From assembly GCA_964543295.1 (NCBI GenBank), contig CAZIXA010000005.1:27797-91796 (forward strand): DNA of 64,000 bases, read 5' to 3'. The notes under the pieces are model-generated. The model saw only the letters and a list, made by a program, of their open reading frames with translations. It was not told where the DNA came from and made no database searches. The stretch's first letter is position 1, and each line of letters begins with the position of its first letter. The stretch is from AE-B3B sp964543295. GTDB taxonomy: Bacteria; Aerophobota; Aerophobia; Aerophobales; AE-B3A. Position numbers and translations under genes: made by a program. Below are positions 1-7,587 of the stretch, one piece after another.

Positions 1-106
1 ATCAATGAGCTGTCAATCACACGCCACTCACTCACCAAACGTCTGGGAATAGAAACGCCGTAATCTTCCTTTAACTTTTTTCTGATTACCTAATCATCAC
101 TTATTC

Positions 107-134
107 TTGACATTTGCCTGCAAAGCAGTATGAT
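107..134 (+). promoter_or_regulatory. Probable sigma-70-type promoter of the gldA-like/thiC operon
   Basis: A perfect TTGACA (107-112) is followed after 16 bases by TATGAT (129-134), about 30 bases before the first gene. The -10 region runs into ATAACGATGA, which resembles the ATGAAAACGATAA repeat in front of the LacI gene at 4975-5000, so a LacI-type operator may overlap this promoter. That last point is inference from a 9-of-10 base match over the core. Confidence 0.6.
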
Positions 135-166
135 AACGATGAGGTTAGGGGTAAAGGCAAAGCAAT

Positions 167-1267
167 ATGATCGATCTTTTTTTGGCGCCGGGAAGATATA
201 TTCAGGAAAAAGGGGTAGCTAGCAGAGCGGGAGAATTTATCTCCTCCTTTGGCAAAAAGCCGCTGGTTCTGGCTGACAGGATAGTGTACTCTGAAGTTGG
301 AGAGGTTCTTTCTCATAGCCTGGGTAAGGAAAATTTAGTCCCTCAATTTGAGCAATTCCAGGGAGAATGTTCCCCCCAAGAAGTTGAAAGAATCACCAAT
401 CTCTTAAAGAAAAAAAGAATAGATGTAGTTATAGGATGTGGTGGAGGGAAGGCTATAGATGTGGCCAAAGTGGCCGCCTACAGTGCAGGTCTTCCCATAA
501 TCACTTTTCCAACCAGCGCTGCCACCTGCGCTGGTTGGTCTTTTATTGCCCCTCTCTATACAGAAGAAGGAGTTTACCTGAAAACCCTGGATTTAAAAAG
601 AAGCCCGGATTTAGCCCTGGTAGATCCCGAGATTATCGCCCGGGCTCCATTAAGACTACTCTCCGCTGGGATGGGAGATGCCTTGGCTAAATGGTACGAG
701 GGAAGATCAGCCACCGAGGGAAGGGAAAAAGATTTTACTACTCAGTTGGCCCTTGATCTAGCCAAAAAGTCTCATAATCTGGTGAAAGAGATCGGGCCCA
801 GAGCAAAGCAGGATGTGGAGAGAAAGTGCTGCACTAGAGAGGTTGAGGAAATTATTGAGGTTAATATCCTCTTAACCGGGCTGATCAGTGGATTGGGCAA
901 GGGCAGATGCCGTTCCCTGGCAGCTCACGCCTTAAATTATGGGATGACTCACCTAAAAGAGACTCGTGGCGCACTGCATGGAGAAAGAGTAGCCTTTGGA
1001 GTAATTATGCAGTTAATCCTGGAAAGACGGGATGAGAATGAGGTGAAGAGGCTTTTGCTACTTTATTCGGCCCTGGATTTACCTTTAACTCTAAAAGGGC
1101 TTGGACTATCCACTAATGGAGAGAAGCTTTCCCGCCTGGTTAAGCAGACCTGCAAAAAGGAAAGCCGTATTCACAAACTTCCCTTTCCTGTTAATGAGAG
1201 TTTGGTTAAGGAGGCTTTGTTAGAAGCTGATGAATGGGGAAGGAAGATTGAAAATAAAGGAGTCTAA
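167..1267 (+). CDS. Iron-containing alcohol dehydrogenase, glycerol dehydrogenase (GldA) family
   Basis: The 366-residue protein has the layout of the GldA / glycerol-1-phosphate dehydrogenase superfamily. An NAD-binding loop with GGGKAIDVAK lies at residues 92-101, and likely metal ligands are Asp171 (GMGDALAKW), His254 (AAHALNYG) and His271 (LHGERVAFG). These enzymes oxidise a polyol or its phosphate to a ketone using NAD(P). The length is normal for GldA. It is the first gene of a tight operon: thiC follows after 6 bases, then a mannitol-dehydrogenase-like gene and a PfkB kinase, so a substrate other than glycerol is likely. Family assignment is firm. The substrate is unknown. Confidence 0.85.
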   Translation: MIDLFLAPGRYIQEKGVASRAGEFISSFGKKPLVLADRIVYSEVGEVLSHSLGKENLVPQFEQFQGECSPQEVERITNLLKKKRIDVVIGCGGGKAIDVAKVAAYSAGLPIITFPTSAATCAGWSFIAPLYTEEGVYLKTLDLKRSPDLALVDPEIIARAPLRLLSAGMGDALAKWYEGRSATEGREKDFTTQLALDLAKKSHNLVKEIGPRAKQDVERKCCTREVEEIIEVNILLTGLISGLGKGRCRSLAAHALNYGMTHLKETRGALHGERVAFGVIMQLILERRDENEVKRLLLLYSALDLPLTLKGLGLSTNGEKLSRLVKQTCKKESRIHKLPFPVNESLVKEALLEADEWGRKIENKGV

Positions 1268-1273
1268 AATTAA

Positions 1274-2575
1274 ATGACCCAATTAAGTGAAGCCAAAAAA
1301 GGAAAAATTACCTCCGAGATGAGAAAGGTAGCCAAAGAGGAAGGATTGGACCCCGAATTTATCAGAGACGGGATAGCCAGGGGTGAGGTAATAATTCCCA
1401 AGAATACAAAACATAATTTACCTCAGCCAAAAGCTATAGGTAAAGGAACGAAAACCAAAGTAAACACCAATATAGGTACCTCCACCGATTATGTAGATTT
1501 GGATTATGAGCTAAAGAAACTAAAGATAGCCCAGGAGGCAGGTACGGATACAGTTATGGACCTTAGTACTGGAGGAGATCTCGATATGATACGCCGGACC
1601 ATCTTAAAATCCTGTCGTCTACCTCTAGGTACAGTTCCGGTATATCAGGCGGCGGTGGAGACCATAGCTGAAACTGGAGCTCTGGTAAAGATGAAACTCG
1701 ATAAGATATTCGGGGTAATAGAGCGACAGGCTGAGGATGGAGTTGATTTTGTCACCGTACACTGCGGTCTCACCAGAGAGACTCTGGAGCGCCTCAAGGG
1801 TGAGGGCAGGATTACTGATATAGTGAGTCGGGGAGGAGCCTTTCTCACTACCTGGATGGTGGCCAATGATAAAGAAAATCCTCTCTATGAGCAATACGAT
1901 CGCTTGCTGGAAATTGCTAAAAGATACGATCTTACTTTAAGTTTGGGAGATGGCCTTCGTCCTGGCTGCCTGGCCGACTCTACCGACAGAGCTCAGATTC
2001 AGGAGTTAATTCTCCTGGGTGAGCTAGCTAAAAGAGCCTGGGAGGCTGAGGTGCAGGTAATGATTGAAGGACCTGGACATATCCCATTTTCCGAGGTCAA
2101 GGCAAATGTTCTTCTACAAAAGAAGCTCTGCCATAATGCACCCTTTTACGTTCTGGGTCCGGTGGTCACTGATGTTGCTCCGGGATACGATCATATTACT
2201 TCAGCTATTGGGGGAGCCTATGCGGCAAGCAGCGGAGCAGATTTTTTATGTTATGTTACCCCGGGTGAACATCTAAGACTTCCCACTTTAGAGGACGTCA
2301 AAGAGGGAGTTATGGCTACCAGGATTGCTGCCCATGTAGGAGATATTGCCAAAGGAGTAAAGGGAGCTATGGAGTGGGACAACCGGATAGCTACTTCAAG
2401 AAAGAAAAGAGATTGGGGGAAACAGATAAAGCTAGCCCTTGATCCAGAGTTGGCCAGAAAGATGCGCCAGCAAAGTAAGCCTCGAGTTTCCGATGTCTGT
2501 ACTATGTGCGGGGAATACTGCGCCCTGAAGATAGTAGAGAAGGCTCTCAGATCTGGACGAAAAAGAACAAGTTAA
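1274..2575 (+). CDS. thiC: Phosphomethylpyrimidine synthase ThiC
   Basis: ThiC rearranges aminoimidazole ribotide into HMP phosphate, the pyrimidine half of thiamine, using a [4Fe-4S] cluster and S-adenosylmethionine. The 433-residue protein is a short-form ThiC. It has the N-terminal AKKGKITSEM stretch, the central GDGLRPG and IEGPGHIP motifs, GYDHITSAIGG, and a C-terminal cluster motif with Cys409, Cys412 and Cys416. The spacing read here is CX2CX3C, one residue shorter than the CX2CX4C of E. coli ThiC. It sits among sugar/polyol enzymes rather than other thi genes, and I saw no TPP riboswitch upstream. A ThiC paralogue with another product (compare BzaF) cannot be excluded. Confidence 0.88.
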   Translation: MTQLSEAKKGKITSEMRKVAKEEGLDPEFIRDGIARGEVIIPKNTKHNLPQPKAIGKGTKTKVNTNIGTSTDYVDLDYELKKLKIAQEAGTDTVMDLSTGGDLDMIRRTILKSCRLPLGTVPVYQAAVETIAETGALVKMKLDKIFGVIERQAEDGVDFVTVHCGLTRETLERLKGEGRITDIVSRGGAFLTTWMVANDKENPLYEQYDRLLEIAKRYDLTLSLGDGLRPGCLADSTDRAQIQELILLGELAKRAWEAEVQVMIEGPGHIPFSEVKANVLLQKKLCHNAPFYVLGPVVTDVAPGYDHITSAIGGAYAASSGADFLCYVTPGEHLRLPTLEDVKEGVMATRIAAHVGDIAKGVKGAMEWDNRIATSRKKRDWGKQIKLALDPELARKMRQQSKPRVSDVCTMCGEYCALKIVEKALRSGRKRTS

Positions 2576-2583
2576 TTAGAGCA

Positions 2584-3774
2584 ATGCACAAAAAGGAAGT
2601 CTTAGTTTTTGGAGCCGGAGCCCTGGGACTGGGCTTTCTGGGACCCGAGCTACATAAGAATTACGGCTTAACTTTTGTTGATCGGGAATTTAAGGGGAAG
2701 TTTTTAGCCTATCTTGGTAAAAAGGGTGAGTACAGGATTAACCTAACCACACCGGGAATAGAAGTAGTGGTAATTAGAGGTATGGGAGGCCTGAATCTCG
2801 ATGATAATAAAGAAAGAGAAAAGACAGTCAAAAGGATCGGCCAGGCCAGTCTTATTTTTACGGCAGTGGGACTTTCCAATCTTAAAGGAGTGGCTCCCAT
2901 TCTGGCTGAAGGAATAGAAAAACATCCGGAGAGGAAAGAGGCGTTATATATTCTCTGCTGTGAGAATGGCCAGGATGTCCCCGCTAAATTCCAGGGTTTT
3001 CTCGGCCAGATTATGGTGAATCTACCTCCCTGGGTGAAAATTAGCGAGCCTGTAATGGGGCGGATGTGTCGTTACGAGGAGAAAGCCAAGCCCTGGGGTA
3101 ACTTCGAGCCAGTTGCCAGAGAATTTAGCTGGGGAATAGTGGCAGAGCCTTTTTATGGAATCCCTGTAAGGAGAAGTCTGGTAGCTGAATCCACCGTGTT
3201 CAGCCCTGCTTTTCAGGTAAAGGAAGATGATGAGTTCGAAGTCTCAAAAGAGAGAAAAATACTCATCCATAACGGCTGTCATGCCTTTCTTGCCTTTCTT
3301 GGTTATCTGAAAGGCTATACTTACTACTGCCAACTGGAGAGAGAAAAAGAAATCCTGGAGCTAGCCAAGAAAATGGTGAATGAAGAAATGATAGAGGCCC
3401 TTTTAAGCAAATTCGGAGGGCTTTTCGATAGGAACGATCTTAAAAACTATTCTTTTGACGTTTTGAGAAGAATCATTTCTCCCCTATTTGGCGATTCCAT
3501 CTTCAGGGGTATGCGAGGCTCTCTAGAGAAGCTCGCACCCCAGGAGCGCCTTATGTGGGGGGCAAAGTTTATATGGTCGGCCGGGTTTCTACCGAAGATT
3601 TACTGCCTGGGTATTGCCGCCGCTATTAAAATCAACCAGGACAAGGGTAAACTAGCCGGATCTTTAGAAGAAATTCTTTCCCGGCACTGCAGGTTAAAAC
3701 AGCCCCAGGATGCAAAGCTCATTGACCTGATCAAAAGTGGATACTCAGAGATTGCAGAAAGATTCGGGGAATAA
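2584..3774 (+). CDS. Mannitol dehydrogenase-like Rossmann oxidoreductase
   Basis: The protein opens with a Rossmann dinucleotide loop, VFGAGALGLGFLG, at about residues 7-19, like the N terminus of mannitol-1-phosphate 5-dehydrogenases. The rest is divergent, with an IIHNGCHAFLAFLGY-like helix where the family places its C-terminal substrate domain. I chose ATG at 2584, 8 bases after thiC, although the frame is open from 2506, because the residues before it are out of keeping with the family. At 396 residues it is of usual length. The likely role is NAD(P)-dependent oxidation or reduction of a sugar-alcohol derivative. The substrate is unknown. Confidence 0.7.
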   Translation: MHKKEVLVFGAGALGLGFLGPELHKNYGLTFVDREFKGKFLAYLGKKGEYRINLTTPGIEVVVIRGMGGLNLDDNKEREKTVKRIGQASLIFTAVGLSNLKGVAPILAEGIEKHPERKEALYILCCENGQDVPAKFQGFLGQIMVNLPPWVKISEPVMGRMCRYEEKAKPWGNFEPVAREFSWGIVAEPFYGIPVRRSLVAESTVFSPAFQVKEDDEFEVSKERKILIHNGCHAFLAFLGYLKGYTYYCQLEREKEILELAKKMVNEEMIEALLSKFGGLFDRNDLKNYSFDVLRRIISPLFGDSIFRGMRGSLEKLAPQERLMWGAKFIWSAGFLPKIYCLGIAAAIKINQDKGKLAGSLEEILSRHCRLKQPQDAKLIDLIKSGYSEIAERFGE

Positions 3775-3779
3775 AAAAA

Positions 3780-4733
3780 ATGTGTGGTCAGATAGTCTCC
3801 ATAGGTGAACTTCTGGTAGAGATAATGAGAGAAAAGGTGGATCAGCCCCTGGGTGTGGCTGGAACTTTTGATGGTCCTTTTGCCAGTGGAGCACCGGCCA
3901 TCTTCATTGATGCTGTGGCTAGATTGGGGGTAAACTGCGGTTTCATCGGCACTGTGGGGAAAGATGATTTCGGAAGGCTGATCGTAGAGAGGCTAAAAAG
4001 AGATAGAGTGAATACTACTTACATCCGATCCTTAAGCGATTACACTACCGGGGTAGCCTTTGTGACCTATTTTAGCAATGGAAGTCGAAAATTTATCTAT
4101 CATCTTTCCAGGGCTGCTTCAGGAAAAATCTATGAGGATCAGGTAGATTCGGATTATCTCTCCAAAGTAAAATACCTCCACCTGATGGGATCATCCTTGT
4201 CTATAAATGAAGAATGTCGGAGCGTTTGCTATAGGGCAGCTAGAGTTGTGAAGGATGCGGGAGGAAAAATCAGTTTTGACCCTAATCTTCGTCCAGAACT
4301 GCTGGGGATAGAGAAGATTAGAGAAATCTCTGAGCCAATTCTTTCCTCTTGTGAGGTAGTTCTACCCAGTGGAGAAGAAGCAAAGATGTTAGCCGGAACC
4401 CAGGACGCTGAGGAAGCCTCTCAGAAACTCCTAGAATATGGACCAAAGATAATAGCCCTCAAACGTGGGGAGAAGGGATCATGGATCTTTACCGCAAAGG
4501 ATAAAATTAAAGTACCCTCTTTTCCAGTAAAGGAGATAGATCCCACCGGAGCCGGTGACTGCTTTGATGCAGGATTTGTTGTCGGTTTATTGAAAGGATG
4601 GCCTTTAGAGAAGGCTGCTCGGTTCGCCAATGCCGTGGGAGCTCTAGCCGTAACCAAAAAAGGTCCCATGGAGGGTGCTCCCACCTTAGAAGAAGTAAAT
4701 CGACTATTGAAAGGTGGGAACCGTTGTTCCTAA
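3780..4733 (+). CDS. PfkB-family sugar kinase (2-keto-3-deoxygluconate kinase-like)
   Basis: This 317-residue ribokinase-superfamily enzyme has the N-terminal glycine-rich substrate region (ASGAPAIFIDAVARLG) and the C-terminal PfkB signature DPTGAGDCFDAG at residues 254-265, with Asp260 as the catalytic base. It lies 5 bases behind the mannitol-dehydrogenase-like gene and ends the operon. PfkB kinases phosphorylate sugars, keto-deoxy acids or nucleosides. The oxidoreductase neighbours favour a keto-sugar or sugar acid, but the adjacent thiC also allows a pyrimidine-related substrate, since HMP kinases have a related fold. Confidence 0.85.
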   Translation: MCGQIVSIGELLVEIMREKVDQPLGVAGTFDGPFASGAPAIFIDAVARLGVNCGFIGTVGKDDFGRLIVERLKRDRVNTTYIRSLSDYTTGVAFVTYFSNGSRKFIYHLSRAASGKIYEDQVDSDYLSKVKYLHLMGSSLSINEECRSVCYRAARVVKDAGGKISFDPNLRPELLGIEKIREISEPILSSCEVVLPSGEEAKMLAGTQDAEEASQKLLEYGPKIIALKRGEKGSWIFTAKDKIKVPSFPVKEIDPTGAGDCFDAGFVVGLLKGWPLEKAARFANAVGALAVTKKGPMEGAPTLEEVNRLLKGGNRCS

Positions 4734-4755
4734 TGTGGCAAAAAGGAGTCTTTTT

Positions 4756-4851
4756 ATGAAATCTGGTAGGTTCACCTTGCCTGATGTTGTCCCCAAGTCA
4801 CTTCCAATTTTCTTTACACCTCACCCTAGAGCTCATCTAGCCCCAACTTAA
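4756..4851 (+). CDS. Possible 31-residue ORF with a good ribosome-binding site
   Basis: An ATG at 4756 is preceded by AAGGAG at 7 bases and opens a 31-codon frame beginning MKSGRFTLPDVVPKS and ending at TAA 4849-4851. I recognise no family. It follows the PfkB kinase by 22 bases, so it could be a small operon member or the amino-terminal stub of a deleted gene. The rest of the 4734-4948 spacer shows nothing clear. Confidence 0.3.
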   Translation: MKSGRFTLPDVVPKSLPIFFTPHPRAHLAPT

Positions 4852-4948
4852 GCTACATGGTTTCACAGATATTAAAAGATATTTATTGCTTATCTCTTTC
4901 TGTCTAAGCCAATTATGCGAATAAAAAATTTTGTCCCGGTGGGGGGGG

Positions 4949-4976
4949 TTGACAATTTCTAGATTTTTATTATAAT
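4949..4976 (+). promoter_or_regulatory. Strong promoter of the lacI-type gene
   Basis: TTGACA (4949-4954) and TATAAT (4971-4976) are both perfect consensus hexamers with a 16-base spacer. A run of eight or more G residues lies just upstream. The predicted transcription start falls around 4983, leaving a leader of under 20 bases before the ATG at 5001. Confidence 0.8.
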
Positions 4977-5000
4977 GAAAACGATAAATGAAAACGATAA
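4975..5000 (+). promoter_or_regulatory. Tandem 13-base repeat, likely LacI-family operator
   Basis: ATGAAAACGATAA occurs twice head to tail (4975-4987 and 4988-5000), and a third partial copy, ATGAAA, forms the start of the gene. The TGAAAACG core resembles half of LacI/GalR-family and cre-like operators, which carry a central CG. The repeats overlap the -10 box and the start codon, so a bound repressor would block its own gene. No Shine-Dalgarno sequence fits between promoter and ATG. Confidence 0.55.
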
Positions 5001-6032
5001 ATGAAAGAAGAACTAAAGAGGAAAGTTACTATTAAGGATGTAGCGAAGGAAGCAGGGGTGTCCATCACCACTGTTTCCAGGGTCTTGAACGATAAAGTTG
5101 ACGAATATATGCGTAAAGAGACTAAAGACAGAATACTCCAGGTCATAAAAGACCTCAATTTCAAGCCTAACAAAAGAGCTCAGAGCCTGAGAGGTTTGAG
5201 AACCAAGATAATAGGTCTGGTAATACCGAACCGGTTCAACCCCCTTTTTGAACAGTTGGCCGCCGCGGTGGAGCAAGTATGTTACAAAGAAGGATATGGA
5301 GTGCTGTTGTGTAGTTCCCAGAACAGTATTGAAAGAGAATCTGCCTACATAGATCTTCTCGAAAGGCAGAAGGTAGATGCCATAATCTTAAGCACTGTTG
5401 GCTTAAAAAAAGATGAAGTCAATGATTTGGTCGAGAGAGGAACACCCATAGTTCTGGTGGACGAAGATGTACCTGGTACGAATGCTCCGGCTGTATTTGC
5501 CAATAACTATATGGGAGGATGTCAAGCGACGCAATATTTGATAGATTCAGGGCACCGAAGGATAGCCTTCGTAACCGGATCAATGAACCTGCTCTCAAGT
5601 AAAGACAGATTAAGAGGCTATTGTGAAACTTTAAAGAAGAATGGTTTGGAGCCTGACAGAGAACTTATCAAAGAAGGAGATTATACCTATGAAAGTGGTT
5701 TTGAGGCGGGAAAACAACTTTTGAGAGAGTTAAGAGATGAGTTTACAGCTATCTTTTGTTCTTGTGATTTGATGGCTTTGGGGACAATACAAGCTATAAG
5801 AGAGAAGGGTATGAAAGTACCGGATGATTATTCCATAGTTGGCTTTGATGATATGTATTTTTCTTCCATCAGCAGCCCTCAATTGACCACAGTCGCTCAA
5901 CCTGTCAAAGTGATGGCCATACAGGCATTCAAGTCAATAAAGGAGGAATTAAGAAAGAATCCTCCCCGGGAAAAGAAACACCATTTTTTAGAAACGAGGT
6001 TAGTGGTGAGAGAATCTTGTAGAAAGATCTGA
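5001..6032 (+). CDS. LacI-family transcriptional regulator
   Basis: The 343-residue protein has the LacI helix-turn-helix at residues 9-30 (TIKDVAKEAGVSITTVSRVLN), then the hinge with KPNKRAQSLRG and a periplasmic-binding-protein-like effector domain ending near residue 330. Effector residues are not diagnostic. It is encoded just before an aminotransferase and alanine dehydrogenase, which are its likely targets, and its own promoter carries a tandem candidate operator. The ATG at 5001 gives the full domain. Upstream ATGs at 4975 and 4988 are in other frames. The lack of a Shine-Dalgarno sequence suggests near-leaderless translation. Confidence 0.9.
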   Translation: MKEELKRKVTIKDVAKEAGVSITTVSRVLNDKVDEYMRKETKDRILQVIKDLNFKPNKRAQSLRGLRTKIIGLVIPNRFNPLFEQLAAAVEQVCYKEGYGVLLCSSQNSIERESAYIDLLERQKVDAIILSTVGLKKDEVNDLVERGTPIVLVDEDVPGTNAPAVFANNYMGGCQATQYLIDSGHRRIAFVTGSMNLLSSKDRLRGYCETLKKNGLEPDRELIKEGDYTYESGFEAGKQLLRELRDEFTAIFCSCDLMALGTIQAIREKGMKVPDDYSIVGFDDMYFSSISSPQLTTVAQPVKVMAIQAFKSIKEELRKNPPREKKHHFLETRLVVRESCRKI

Positions 6033-6127
6033 AACGTAGGAGGCTTGAGGGATTAGCCGAAGATGTGCTCAGAAGACCGAGCGAAAAAATAGGAGCTGGA
6101 TCGGTCATAGTTTTATAGGAGACGAAA

Positions 6128-7576
6128 ATGGCAAAGCGGTTTGAAGATCGGATCCTCGAAGAAAGAAAAAGATTAAGGGTAACCACAGAGGAGTTAAGTT
6201 CCCGAATAAAGGCATCTCCTTATGGACCTAAAACGAAAAAGCTACTAGAAAGATGGATTCAGTGTGAATCAAATGGTGAGGTAGGCTTTGCCCTCTGGAG
6301 ATGTCCACCTCTTATAGAGAGAGGCTCAGGAGCAAAGGTAGTGGATGTAGATGGTAAAGAGTATATAGACTGTATTAATGGATTTTCGGTAAATAATCTG
6401 GGGATATGTAATCCTGAAGTGGTTGAGGCAATCAGAGAGCAGGCGGGAAAGCTCATCCAGTACTTTGATCTTCCTACCCCTCCCCGGGTTGAACTTTCTG
6501 AGAAACTGGTCGGGATTACTCCGGGAGATTTTCCCAAAAAGGTTATTTATTCCTCAACAGGTTCGGAGATTATTGAGGCTGCCATGAAACTAGTGCGCTG
6601 GTATACGGGAAAACCATTCATTCTCACTGCTTACGGGGACTACCATGGAAGAACCGCAGCCGCCCAGGCTCTTACTGGAAAAGGGGGAATGTGGCTCTAC
6701 CATTATCCTGTACCTCCTCAGGATAGCGGGATTTTTTACTTTCCCTATGCTTACTGCTACCGCTGCAGTTTTGACAAAACTTATCCTGCCTGTGATCTTT
6801 TCTGTGTGAAATATCTTGAGGATCTTTTTGAAAGTAAAGAGGCTCCTTTCCGTGACCCCAAGGCAGGTATAAGTAGTATTGCGGCTATAATCATTGAGCC
6901 CATGCAAAGTTCAGCCGGTTATATTGTCCCTCCTAAGGAGTACCTTGTGAGATTAAAAGAGCTCTGCGATAAATATGATATAGTCCTGGTTGTAGATGAG
7001 ATTCAAACCGGTATGGGAAGGACGGGGAAGATGTGGGGGTGTGAGCACTCAGGCATTGCTCCAGACCTTATTACTGTTGCCAAAACTCTGGGTGGAGGAA
7101 TTGCTTTATCAGCTCTGGTAGGAAGGAAAGAGATTCTTGATTCTTGGGGACCAGCAGCCCATCTTGGCACCTTCTCGGGAAATGCTCTTGCCTGTGCTGC
7201 TGCTTGTAAAGTCCTGGAGATAATGGGAAGGGACAACGTTCCTGCCAGGGCGGCTGAGAAGGGAGTATATTTCCTGGATGGGTTAAAGCAAATAGCCAAA
7301 GCTCATCCCCTGGTGGGAGATACAAGTGGGATAGGGCTTTATCTTTCTTTGGAGTTTGTCAAAGATCGAAATACAAAAGAGCCGGCCAAGGAGGAAACAG
7401 GTTTTATGGCAACCGAGTGCTTGAAAGAGGGTCTTATCTGTGAGCACACCGGCTACTACTTCAATCGCTTTAACTTGATTGCATCTCTCCTTATAGAAAA
7501 GGAGGAGATCGATCAGGCGCTTGATATTCTGGATAGAGTGATTGCCCGCGCTGAAGGGAAATTCGGGTACAGATAA
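6128..7576 (+). CDS. Class III pyridoxal-phosphate aminotransferase (GabT-like)
   Basis: The 482-residue protein is an omega-aminotransferase of the 4-aminobutyrate/2,2-dialkylglycine decarboxylase group. It has the cofactor-phosphate motif STGSEIIEAAMKLVR, the VVDEIQTGMGRTGK segment and the Schiff-base lysine Lys319 in TVAKTLGGG. A cysteine-rich insert (YCYRCSFDKTYPACDLFC), found in some thermophile and archaeal members, may bind metal. A Shine-Dalgarno AGGAG lies ahead of the ATG. Alanine dehydrogenase follows after 11 bases, so pyruvate/alanine is the probable amino acceptor pair. The amine or amino-acid donor is unknown. Confidence 0.85.
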   Translation: MAKRFEDRILEERKRLRVTTEELSSRIKASPYGPKTKKLLERWIQCESNGEVGFALWRCPPLIERGSGAKVVDVDGKEYIDCINGFSVNNLGICNPEVVEAIREQAGKLIQYFDLPTPPRVELSEKLVGITPGDFPKKVIYSSTGSEIIEAAMKLVRWYTGKPFILTAYGDYHGRTAAAQALTGKGGMWLYHYPVPPQDSGIFYFPYAYCYRCSFDKTYPACDLFCVKYLEDLFESKEAPFRDPKAGISSIAAIIIEPMQSSAGYIVPPKEYLVRLKELCDKYDIVLVVDEIQTGMGRTGKMWGCEHSGIAPDLITVAKTLGGGIALSALVGRKEILDSWGPAAHLGTFSGNALACAAACKVLEIMGRDNVPARAAEKGVYFLDGLKQIAKAHPLVGDTSGIGLYLSLEFVKDRNTKEPAKEETGFMATECLKEGLICEHTGYYFNRFNLIASLLIEKEEIDQALDILDRVIARAEGKFGYR

Positions 7577-7587
7577 GAATATAAAAA

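Noticed and set aside
1..166. TPP riboswitch ahead of the thiC operon
   Set aside because: The usual CUGAGA and GGGUGC-like conserved elements are not visible, and thiC is the second gene.
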